Under the pieces are notes generated by a model that searched no databases, was not told the origin of the DNA, and saw nothing but the letters and a program-made list of their open reading frames with translations. A DNA stretch of 40,045 bases. It comes from Chloroflexota bacterium (GTDB lineage Bacteria > Chloroflexota > Dehalococcoidia > Lucifugimonadales > UBA3495). Below are positions 19,328 through 29,361 of the stretch, one piece after another. The stretch spans positions 1 to 40,045 of the forward strand of contig JADFPD010000007.1 in assembly GCA_022562475.1 (NCBI GenBank), written 5' to 3'. Numbering within the stretch: position 1 is the stretch's first letter; each line of letters opens with the position of its first letter. The translations under genes and the position numbers were made by a program.

Positions 19328-20995
19328 CTAAACCTCCAAAACCACTGGAATTATCATAGGTGAACGGCGAACAGAGCCAGCTATGAAGCTACGGGCAGTT
19401 TCTCTAACTTTAGTCTTTAATCCGCCGTTTTCACTGTTTTCTTTGCTGCCGGACCAGCTGCTGGTCAATTCCTGGGCCACTGCGGCACTCAATTCTTCGA
19501 ATAGATTGCCTGTTTCCGATTCATCCAGGAACCCGCTGGAAACGGCCGCAGGCTCACCCACGAGCTTCCCGCTCTTCTTGTCGGTGGTTACGATTACGAC
19601 CACCACCCCATCCTTGGAGAGGCTGCGCCGCTCGCCTAGCACCGGGCTCTGGATGTCCCGGGTGGTCAGACCGTCCACGAAGATGGGTCCCGCGGAGATA
19701 CGCTCGTCCCTGCGTGCGCCGTCTTCCGACAATTCGAGCACGTCGCCGTCTTCCATCACGAAGATCCCGTCCTTGGCCACGTCCAGGTCCCAGGCCAGTT
19801 GGGCGTGGGCGGTCAGGTGCCGGTATTCGCCGTGCACCGGGACGAAGTATTTCGGCCGCACCAGCCGGAGCACAAGCTTTAATTCCTCTTGGCTGGCGTG
19901 CCCGTGGACGTGGACCGTGGCAATCCGGTCGTAGAGCACCTTGGCCCCCTGGCGGAGCAGGTTGTCGATGGTGCGGCTAACCGCGAGTTCATTGCCGGGT
20001 ATGGGAGTGGCGGAGATAATCACGGTGTCTCCGGACATTATGTTGACGTCGCGGTGTTCCTGCTTGGCGATCCGGACCAGGGCCGAAGTCGGCTCTCCCT
20101 GGCTGCCGGTGGTCATCAGGACCACCTTTTCCGGCGGCAATTTCCTAGTCTCAGCCAAGGGCACCAATGTCCCCGCCGGCGCTTTTAGATAGCCCAGTTC
20201 AGTGGCCACCTTCACCGTGTCCACCATGCTGCGGCCCACGATGCTGACTTTTCGGCCGTGTTTGTCGGCGGCGTCCACCACCTGCTGGACCCTGGACACC
20301 AACGAGGCAAATGTGGCGACCAACACCCGGCCGTCCGCCTCACCGATGGCTCGGTCAAGGGCCTCTCCGACTACTCGCTCCGAGGTGGTGTATCCCGGCA
20401 CTTCGGCATAGGTGGAATCGGAAAACAGCAACAGAACGCCGTCGTCCCCGTAGTGGGCCAAAGACGGCAGGTCAAAGATCCGGCCGTCCACCGGTGTGTG
20501 GTCGATCTTGAAGTCTCCGGTGTGGATCACCGTGCCCAAAGGGGTCCCGATGGCGATGCCCATGGCGTCGGGGATGCTATGACAGACGCGGAACCATGAG
20601 ACCTCAAAGCTCTCGCCGATCTGATGGACCACGCCCGGATCGATGGGATGCACGACCGAGTCGCGGGCCGCCCGCCTTTCCTTCAACTTGGCCGTGATCA
20701 GGCCGTGGGCCAGGCGGGGAGCGTAAACCGGGCACCGCAATTTTGGCAGGATGAAGGGCAACGCCCCGATGTGGTCCTCGTGACCGTGGGTGATGAGGAT
20801 GGCGCGGACCTTATCGGCCCGTTCCACCAAGTAGGAAACGTCGGGGATGATCAGATCGACTCCGAACATTCCTTCTTCGGGGAATTGGACCCCGCAATCG
20901 ACGACTATGATGTCGTCCTCGTACTCCAGGGCCATCATGTTTTTGCCGATTTCCCCGAGGCCCCCCAGAGGAATGATGCGTAGCTGAGATGTCAA
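19328..20995 (-). CDS. rnj: Ribonuclease J (metallo-beta-lactamase fold)
   Basis: LRIIPLGGLGEIGKNMMALEYEDDIIVVDCGVQFPEEGMFGVDLIIPD; ILITHGHEDHIGALPFIL; MTTGSQGEPTSALVRIA. Confidence 0.95.
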   Translation of the reverse strand: MTSQLRIIPLGGLGEIGKNMMALEYEDDIIVVDCGVQFPEEGMFGVDLIIPDVSYLVERADKVRAILITHGHEDHIGALPFILPKLRCPVYAPRLAHGLITAKLKERRAARDSVVHPIDPGVVHQIGESFEVSWFRVCHSIPDAMGIAIGTPLGTVIHTGDFKIDHTPVDGRIFDLPSLAHYGDDGVLLLFSDSTYAEVPGYTTSERVVGEALDRAIGEADGRVLVATFASLVSRVQQVVDAADKHGRKVSIVGRSMVDTVKVATELGYLKAPAGTLVPLAETRKLPPEKVVLMTTGSQGEPTSALVRIAKQEHRDVNIMSGDTVIISATPIPGNELAVSRTIDNLLRQGAKVLYDRIATVHVHGHASQEELKLVLRLVRPKYFVPVHGEYRHLTAHAQLAWDLDVAKDGIFVMEDGDVLELSEDGARRDERISAGPIFVDGLTTRDIQSPVLGERRSLSKDGVVVVIVTTDKKSGKLVGEPAAVSSGFLDESETGNLFEELSAAVAQELTSSWSGSKENSENGGLKTKVRETARSFIAGSVRRSPMIIPVVLEV

Positions 20996-21043
20996 CGTTC
21001 TTTTCGTTCCTAGATATGGATTCTCCGCCCTAGCTTCAGACGT

Positions 21044-21886
21044 TTAGAATAGGGTCAGTTGCTCGGGACGGGTTGCTTCTTCTACGTTGACGGTTGATGT
21101 CTCAGCCTGCGGCGCGGAAACGGCCGCCGGGCCAGGGGCGTCGCCAAAGGACAACTGGGCTGTTTGCGGGGCTTCAGGCATGGTAACGCCAGGCTCCTCG
21201 ACCGTTTCCTCTGTTCCGCCTTCCAATATCTCCGAAATCGTTTTGAAGTCTTCTATCATTGTGGGCCTTAGCTCATCCCGGCGCAACACCGCCGCAGGGT
21301 GAAGCACGGGAAAGATCTTTCGCCCGTCTTTCTCTCTGAGTTTACCCCGGGCCTTGGTGATGCCCTCTCCCGGGAAATACCTCCCAAATGCGAACCGGCC
21401 TAACGTAACGATGAGTTTGGGGTTCACCAACTCTATCTGCCGGTCCAAGTATTTGGTGCAAGCGGCCATCTCCGCGGGGGCCGGGTCCCGGTTGTCGGGA
21501 GGCCGGCATTTGACCATGTTGGCGATGAATACGTCTTTACGGTTGGTGCCGATGGACGCCAGCAGTCCGTCCAGCAATCTACCGGCGGGTCCGACAAAGG
21601 GACGTCCCTGGCGGTCTTCCTGGAAACCTGGAGCTTCGCCGATGAACATCACGTCGGCCTGGGGGTTGCCTTCCCCCGGGACCGCGTTGGTCCGTCCCCC
21701 GGCCAAGGGACAATCGGTGCAATTTCTCACCAGGTCTGCCACCTTATCCAAGGTGCCCATCGGACCAACCCCTACGCCATCCGAACCGGCGCCGCCCGGC
21801 CCTTCAGCCTCCGATTCAATGGATGCCCCGGTGGCGCCGGTCCCGTAATCATTAGCCCCGTAATCGGATGAAGTCATGGTTTCCAA
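21044..21886 (-). CDS. udg: Uracil-DNA glycosylase, 4Fe-4S type (family 4/5)
   Basis: CTDCPLAGGRTNAVPGEGNPQADVMFIGEAPGFQEDRQGRPFVGPAGRLLDGLL; KCRPPDNRDP; VLHPAAVLRR. Confidence 0.93.
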   Translation of the reverse strand: METMTSSDYGANDYGTGATGASIESEAEGPGGAGSDGVGVGPMGTLDKVADLVRNCTDCPLAGGRTNAVPGEGNPQADVMFIGEAPGFQEDRQGRPFVGPAGRLLDGLLASIGTNRKDVFIANMVKCRPPDNRDPAPAEMAACTKYLDRQIELVNPKLIVTLGRFAFGRYFPGEGITKARGKLREKDGRKIFPVLHPAAVLRRDELRPTMIEDFKTISEILEGGTEETVEEPGVTMPEAPQTAQLSFGDAPGPAAVSAPQAETSTVNVEEATRPEQLTLF

Positions 21887-22226
21887 CCTCCCGGTTCGAC
21901 TCAGTTAGCCAACTGGGGTGAGCGGCCCATCTTCGGGGCCGCCGGTGGCGCCATTTGACCGTTCTATCGGGAATGTTCGGCTAGTTCGCAATTACCTTTT
22001 TACTAATCTCCGTGCCTATTCTCAGTGCTTTCGGGCGCGATGAGCACCATTTTTACTCACACCGTCGCGCGGGCCAAACGGCAAGAGATTGGGGGTGTCG
22101 AGCAGCAACCGAGATTGGGTGAGGGGGGAATCGGACCGGTGTTGTGTCCCGAAGTGGTGATCTTCAACGATTGGCTCCCACCGCCGCCTCACCGCATCCC
22201 ATAGCCGGGTACCGCCCAACAGGGCC

Positions 22227-22484
22227 TCAGTCTGTGACGCCGTGCTCCTTGAGATAGGCCACGGCATCGCTAACCGTCGCGATATTGGCAGCGTCCTCAT
22301 CGGAGATCTCCATTTGAGTGCCTCCGGAGGAGAATTCCTCTTCAAACGCCATTATCAATTCCACCAGGTCCAGGGAGTCGGCATTCAAGTTGTCAATGAA
22401 AGACGCGGTTTCGGTGACCTCGTCCTCTTCAACTCCCAATTTATCGACCACGATGGATTTTACTCTGTCATATACAGTGGTCAA
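22227..22484 (-). CDS. acpP: Acyl carrier protein
   Basis: [22 protein letters not shown]...[23 protein letters not shown] (DSL phosphopantetheine site). TTG start at 22484 preceded by an AGGGAG-type RBS. Confidence 0.93.
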   Translation of the reverse strand: MTTVYDRVKSIVVDKLGVEEDEVTETASFIDNLNADSLDLVELIMAFEEEFSSGGTQMEISDEDAANIATVSDAVAYLKEHGVTD

Positions 22485-22488
22485 TTTA

Positions 22489-22953
22489 TCATCTCCCTTC
22501 GGGCACAGGCTCAATGGTGGCGATCTCTCCCGACTCCAGTCCAGACATTGCGGACCCTAAAACCCCGTTGATGAACCGGGCCGAACTTTCGCTACCAAAG
22601 ATTTTTGCCAACTCCACAGCCTCGTTGATGGCCGTCTTTCTGGGAGTCCCAGGGGTGTACATCAGCTCGAATAAAGCGATGCGCAGAATGTTGCGGTCTA
22701 TGATCGACAATTGGCTCACCGGCCACGCCGGAGCATAGCGGGCGATCACATTGTCCAGCCCGAGGCGGCTTTTGGATACGCCGCCCAGCAGTTCCCGAGC
22801 GAACTCTATCGAATTCTCCGGCAGGTCTTCGTCCTCGTCCAACCACTCCAACGGCGGGTCATTCCAGATGCCCCGCACGTCGGCAGCGAACAGGGATTGC
22901 AGCGCCGCCGTTCTTGATTGTCGCCTTTGGTCTGTGTATTTAACCCTAATCAT
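22489..22953 (-). CDS. nusB: Transcription antitermination factor NusB
   Basis: [17 protein letters not shown]...[54 protein letters not shown]. Confidence 0.92.
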   Translation of the reverse strand: MIRVKYTDQRRQSRTAALQSLFAADVRGIWNDPPLEWLDEDEDLPENSIEFARELLGGVSKSRLGLDNVIARYAPAWPVSQLSIIDRNILRIALFELMYTPGTPRKTAINEAVELAKIFGSESSARFINGVLGSAMSGLESGEIATIEPVPEGR

Positions 22954-22978
22954 GGGCCACCGTTAAAAACCGAGCGGT

Positions 22979-23950
22979 CTAGGCTTCGACCTCAGCCAGC
23001 TTCCGCATAGAGGCGGTATCTGACACGGTTGTTACTTTGACTCCTCGGTCGATTCTTTTGATTAGACCTGCCAGCACTCCGCCGGAGCCAAACTCCACAA
23101 ACTGGGTCACCCCAGAATCGACTAGATGGCGGACCGAATCCTTCCACAGGACGCACTGGCAGAGACCATTGATCAACTCGGAGCGAATCTCGTCCGCGGT
23201 GAACAAAGGCCTGGAATTGCAATTGCCAACCAATGGCATCTTGGGTTCCTTGAAATTTAGGGTCTGGACGGCTTCGGCCAGACCTGCTTCCGCTTCAACC
23301 ATCAACGAGGAGTGGAATGCCCCGCTGACGGGCAGAGGTATCGTCTTCTTGGCGCCGCGGGCTGAGGCCAAGTCCATGGCCCGGGCCACGGCAATCTTAT
23401 CGCCGCTGATCACGATCTGGTCGTCGGTGTTGATATTCGCCAGTTCCACACCGGTCTCGTCACAGATCTGGGCAAAGGCCAACTCATTGAGTCCCAGTAT
23501 TGCCGCCATGGCGCCGGGTCGGTTGACCGCAGCCTGGTTCATCAGTTCACCACGTTTGCGGACCAATCGAACGGCATCTGAAAATTCGATGACCTCAGCC
23601 GCCACAAGGGAAGTGTACTCACCCAGGCTGTGGCCGGCGACGGCCTTGGGTTTCGTCACCTGCGGACCCTGCATCTCATGCCAGGCCCGCCAGGCGGCAA
23701 CGCTCACGGTCATGATTGCCGGCTGGGAGTTTGCGGTGTTCTGAAGGTCCTTTGCCGGTCCTTCAAAAATCAAACGGGACAAGGGAAAACCCAAACTATC
23801 GTCGGCTTCCTCAAATGTTTCTCGCGCAGCCTGAGACGACTCGAAGAGTTCGGCCCCCATGCCGACGCTTTGCGACCCTTGTCCAGGGAATACATAGGCC
23901 CAATTATTCGTCTGGTTATTCGCTTCTTTGGTACTCGTAGCTACCTCCAC
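22979..23950 (-). CDS. fabD: Malonyl-CoA-ACP transacylase
   Basis: YVFPGQGSQSVGMGAELFESS; AVAGHSLGEYTSLVAA; SGAFHSSLM. Confidence 0.95.
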   Translation of the reverse strand: MEVATSTKEANNQTNNWAYVFPGQGSQSVGMGAELFESSQAARETFEEADDSLGFPLSRLIFEGPAKDLQNTANSQPAIMTVSVAAWRAWHEMQGPQVTKPKAVAGHSLGEYTSLVAAEVIEFSDAVRLVRKRGELMNQAAVNRPGAMAAILGLNELAFAQICDETGVELANINTDDQIVISGDKIAVARAMDLASARGAKKTIPLPVSGAFHSSLMVEAEAGLAEAVQTLNFKEPKMPLVGNCNSRPLFTADEIRSELINGLCQCVLWKDSVRHLVDSGVTQFVEFGSGGVLAGLIKRIDRGVKVTTVSDTASMRKLAEVEA

Positions 23951-24137
23951 CGGCGCAGGCCGGTTTTCAACACCTTACGGATTTTAGGGCAGCGAGACAA
24001 AAAAGTACAACCCGAAAACAACTCCTCTATTACCCTTTTTTCGTGCTTAGCGTACATAACTCGGTGGTCTGAGCCTGGGACCGATCAACGGCCTTTCGGC
24101 ATACGCCCTATAGGGAGGCATCTGCCTCGAGGACTGG

Positions 24138-24320
24138 CTAGACCGTCTCCTCTATGACCTGACGTCCCCGGTAGAATCCACACTGAGGACACACGACATG
24201 CGGCCTCTTGGCTGTCCGGCAACGGGGGCACAAGGATGGATGCATCGGACTGAGCCTATATGAGGCTATTCGACGCCCTTTCCTCGCCCTGGTCAATTTT
24301 TTTCTGGGTACCGCACCCAT
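24138..24320 (-). CDS. rpmF: 50S ribosomal protein L32
   Basis: MGAVPRKKLTRARKGRRIASYRL...CPRCRTAKRPHVVCPQCGFYRGRQVIE. Confidence 0.93.
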   Translation of the reverse strand: MGAVPRKKLTRARKGRRIASYRLSPMHPSLCPRCRTAKRPHVVCPQCGFYRGRQVIEETV

Positions 24321-24561
24321 GATTGGTCACTTCCTTTTCCTTGGTCAGCACACTAGCCGGCACGCCATAGCTAAATCGCCGCCGGTAATTCTACCAGGCA
24401 AACGCCAAAGCGTACACTTTTCCTACTGTGGGAAGCTGAGAAGGGAGAATAGTTACGGTTTGAGAATATCGTCCGAAGTCCGAGTCTGTTGGGGTTCCTC
24501 AGTAGTGTCTTAAAATCGAGAAGACCGGTTATTCCCGCCTCTCAGTTAACAACTCCGCCAA

Positions 24562-25053
24562 TTATCCCCATCGGGGATCGACTGAAGCTGCATTACATTT
24601 ACATTTTTCCTTGTTTAGGTTGTTCCCACATCCCGGGCACAGGCCCAGGCACTCCTCACAGCACAAGGGTTTTATCGGCGCCTCAGAGAGAACGTATTGG
24701 CGGACCACCTCTGCCATGTCCAGAACATGCTGGGCATCGAGATGAATCACACCCTCCGCCTCTTCCGGGGGTTCTGTCGTCTTACCCGTCGCCGGGTCAA
24801 TCGTCGGGAAGGACTCTTCTTCCATTTTTAATTGGGACTGTAATTCGAACTGGTCGAGGCACCTGCTGCAGGTCAATCTAACCTGGGTCTCCAGCTCGGT
24901 ACGGACCAAGAAACCCTCATGCGTCCGAATCACCCGAACCCGTCCCCGGGCCCGGTCTATCCCATTTTCAGGGCCTACAAACGAGCCGTCTAACTCGTAG
25001 TCTCTCGTCGATCCGGTAGGCTCCTTCAACAACTGAGCCAAGTTGTAATACAT
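24562..25053 (-). CDS. yceD: YceD/DUF177 family protein
   Basis: RVRVIRTHEGFLVRTELETQVRLTCSRCLDQFELQ...CCEECLGLCPGCGNNLNKEKCKC; adjacent to rpmF. Confidence 0.88.
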   Translation of the reverse strand: MYYNLAQLLKEPTGSTRDYELDGSFVGPENGIDRARGRVRVIRTHEGFLVRTELETQVRLTCSRCLDQFELQSQLKMEEESFPTIDPATGKTTEPPEEAEGVIHLDAQHVLDMAEVVRQYVLSEAPIKPLCCEECLGLCPGCGNNLNKEKCKCNAASVDPRWG

Positions 25054-25088
25054 CGAGCCTATCCAAACCCTACTGTTGGCCGATGGTA

Positions 25089-25119
25089 ATTATAGTGACT
25101 CGCCATGGTTGGATGTCAA
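25089..25119 (-). promoter_or_regulatory. Promoter-like element upstream of yceD-rpmF
   Basis: Consensus TTGACA and TATAAT on the minus strand with an unusually long 19-bp spacer, about 36-66 bp upstream of the yceD start. Confidence 0.5.
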
Positions 25120-25236
25120 GTGAAAACGGTTTCAACGGCGTGCAGGTACCTTTATGTTCATCGGTAAGCAGGCGCTGTGCAGAGCCCTGGATTCCTTCTA
25201 AGAAACCGGTGGGGCAAAGAGAAACCTGAAGCCTTG

Positions 25237-25653
25237 CTAGTCTCGAGCTCGGTTCTTGACGGTCTCTTGGATATACTCGACGATGGATCCGGTGGTGGTG
25301 CCCGGGCCGAACACCTCTGATATACCCATGTCTTTCAACGGCTGACGGTCAACCTCCGGGATGATTCCGCCCACCACCACGATCACATCGTCCATGCCCT
25401 GGTCCCGCAACAGGCCCATGATCTCCGGCAGTATCTCAAGATGAGCACCCGACAGGATGCTCATCCCGATCACGTCCACATCCTCTTGGGCGGCGGCCTG
25501 GGTGATCATCTGGGGACTCTGCCTGATACCAGTGTAAATGACTTCCATGCCCGCATCCCGAAGAGCCCGGGCGATCACCTTAGCGCCCCGGTCGTGGCCG
25601 TCCAGCCCCGGCTTTGCCACCAGCACTCTTATGGGACGATCGTTATCTTGCAT
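25237..25653 (-). CDS. Methylmalonyl-CoA mutase small (cobalamin-binding) subunit
   Basis: [63 protein letters not shown] (DxHxxG B12-binding motif). Confidence 0.93.
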   Translation of the reverse strand: MQDNDRPIRVLVAKPGLDGHDRGAKVIARALRDAGMEVIYTGIRQSPQMITQAAAQEDVDVIGMSILSGAHLEILPEIMGLLRDQGMDDVIVVVGGIIPEVDRQPLKDMGISEVFGPGTTTGSIVEYIQETVKNRARD

Positions 25654-25683
25654 TATTCCCTGCGCGCTTCTTAATCTCAATCA

Positions 25684-26103
25684 TTATTTTGGACTGCTCT
25701 CCACCAGCTCCGTCAAGATCCCGAATACCGACTTGGGATGGACAAAAGCGATGGTCCCAGACAGGCCTTCCCTTGGGGTCTGGTCGATGAGCTCAACACC
25801 CAACGTTTGCAAAGTTTGCAGCTTCCCGGATATATCTGTGACGTTGAAAGCCAGATGGTGCAGGCCCTCGCCCCGCCGCTCGATGAACCGCCCGACTCCC
25901 GAATCGGGGCCGACGGGCTCCAGCAGTTCCAGCCTGGTCTGGCCCACCTCTATCAAAGTAGCGCGGACGCCCTGGTCTTCCATCAGTTCGATCTTGGCGT
26001 CGGGAACGTCGAAGACCTTCTTGAAGAACGCCAAAGCCGCCTCGATATCTTTAACGGCCACACCCACGTGGTCGATGTAATTAACGGTGCAGACCTCGGT
26101 CAC
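25684..26103 (-). CDS. mce: Methylmalonyl-CoA epimerase
   Basis: NYIDHVGVAVKDIEAALAFFKKVF...LELLEPVGPDSGVGRFIERRGEGLHHLAFNV...HPKSVFGILTELVE. Confidence 0.93.
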   Translation of the reverse strand: MTEVCTVNYIDHVGVAVKDIEAALAFFKKVFDVPDAKIELMEDQGVRATLIEVGQTRLELLEPVGPDSGVGRFIERRGEGLHHLAFNVTDISGKLQTLQTLGVELIDQTPREGLSGTIAFVHPKSVFGILTELVESSPK

Positions 26104-26130
26104 GGTGAAATCCTCTCTTAATGATCAGTC

Positions 26131-26161
26131 CCTTCCCCGTCGCGATGGGGAAGGTTAGGAT
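26131..26161. repeat. REP-like palindromic element (CCTTCCCC-N8-GGGGAAGG with TTAGGAT flank)
   Basis: Perfect 8-bp inverted repeat. Minus strand reads ATCCTAACCTTCCCCATCGCGACGGGGAAGG. The core ATCCTAACCTTCCCC recurs at 34461..34485. Confidence 0.5.
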
Positions 26162-26226
26162 GCGGCGATTTTTCTCCGCCGAACATTCAGGGCCTGGAAT
26201 CGTTCTATTATAGAAAATCCAACCCC

Positions 26227-27384
26227 TTAGACCGGGTACTGCGCCAACAGTTGCTTGGCTATCAGCAATCGCTGGACCTCGGACGTTCCTTCATAGATGG
26301 TGGTGACCCGGGCGTCCCGGAAGATCCGCTCGACACCGGCCTCCCGGAAGTAACCGGCCCCGCCGTGTATCTGTATCGCCTTGTTGGCCACCTCGATGCA
26401 CATCTCCGACGCCATCAACTTGGCGATGGAGGCCTCCTGCAGGAAGGGCTGTCCAGCGTCCATCAAGCTCGCGGCGTTCATGGTCGCCACCCGCGCCGTG
26501 TGGACCCCCACCGCCATGTCGGCCAGCATGAATTGGATGCCTTGGTGCTGGGCTATCGGAACGCCGAAGGTCTCTCGCAACTGGGCGAACCGGACCGCGG
26601 CTTCCAGGGCAGATTGCCCGATTCCCACACTCTGGGCGGCGATGATGATACGGCTTTGAGTCAATATCTCCATGGCGAGATTGAACCCGCGCCCCCGTTC
26701 TCCCAGCAGGTTGTTGGCACTGACCGGCGTGTCCTGAAAGACGATCTCATCGGTGGTGGAACTGCGCATGCCCAGCTTGCCGTGCAAGGGGTTGATGGTC
26801 AGTCCGGGGGAGTCTTTCTGCACCAGGAAGGCGCTGATGCCCTTGTATCCCTTGGAACGGTCCTCGGTGGCGAAGACCACGATGGTCGATGCCACGGAGC
26901 CGTTGGTGATGAACATCTTGCTTCCGTTAAGGAAGTAGGTGCCGTCCCGTTCGGTGGCCGTGGTCTGGAGCGCCGCCGCGTCGGAACCGCCGCTGGGCTC
27001 AGTCAGGGCGAAGGCGGCCACCGCCTCGCCCGTTGCCAGTGGAGTGAGCAAGCGTTCTTTCTGTTCGTCGTTGCCGAACCTGGCGACACAGGCGGTCCCC
27101 AGGGCCAGGTGGGCCAGCCAGCTAACGCTGGTGGAGGCGTCGCCCCGGGCCACTTCCTCGGCGGCGATGGACACCTGCCGGTAGCCGGACGGGCCCTGGC
27201 CACCGTACTTGGTGTCGATGCCCAGGCCCATAAGCCCCATGTCGGCCAGGCCGCGCCAGTTATCCCATTGGAACTCGCCCTTCTCATCCGCCTCTTTGGC
27301 CCTGGGCGCTATCTCGCGGTCGACAAAATCTCTGACCGTGGTCTGGAGCATCTGCTCCTCTTCAGTCAGTATCAAATCAGGCAT
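26227..27384 (-). CDS. Acyl-CoA dehydrogenase
   Basis: FALTEPSGGSDAAALQTTA; KMFITNGSVASTIVVFA; QIHGGAGYFREAGVERIFRDARVTTIYEGTSEVQRLLIAKQLL. Confidence 0.95.
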   Translation of the reverse strand: MPDLILTEEEQMLQTTVRDFVDREIAPRAKEADEKGEFQWDNWRGLADMGLMGLGIDTKYGGQGPSGYRQVSIAAEEVARGDASTSVSWLAHLALGTACVARFGNDEQKERLLTPLATGEAVAAFALTEPSGGSDAAALQTTATERDGTYFLNGSKMFITNGSVASTIVVFATEDRSKGYKGISAFLVQKDSPGLTINPLHGKLGMRSSTTDEIVFQDTPVSANNLLGERGRGFNLAMEILTQSRIIIAAQSVGIGQSALEAAVRFAQLRETFGVPIAQHQGIQFMLADMAVGVHTARVATMNAASLMDAGQPFLQEASIAKLMASEMCIEVANKAIQIHGGAGYFREAGVERIFRDARVTTIYEGTSEVQRLLIAKQLLAQYPV

Positions 27385-27474
27385 GGCATTTCTCCATTTT
27401 TACACAGTTATGTCTAGTTGGCGCATCGATTCGGTGTGTCCGCCGGCAGGTAGAAAACCCGGCATTGCCGGTGG

Positions 27475-29136
<1,662 letters not shown>

Positions 29137-29361
29137 GCCAAACTCCAAAAAATCGCTGAGCCGCCGATTAAAGGGGTCCCACAACCAAACCCAGTCCCCA
29201 GGCCAGCCAAGCCCACCAATTGTACCCATATATATGGGGTGGCTCAAGGTTAGTGGGGGTTGGATGGACAAACTTCCGTTCAGAATCTGAATTCCACCAT
29301 GTTACTATCTTGGGAAGCGCTGCCGAATCCGATTCGATGTTGACAGGTGCCGGGTGTCACG

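Noticed and set aside
22022-22345. 107-aa minus-strand ORF in the acpP-udg spacer
   Set aside because: Overlaps acpP out of frame; the remainder shows no domain-like character.
26251-27417. 388-aa plus-strand ORF
   Set aside because: Exactly antisense to the well-supported acyl-CoA dehydrogenase; low-complexity His/Gly/Arg-rich shadow ORF typical of high-GC coding DNA.
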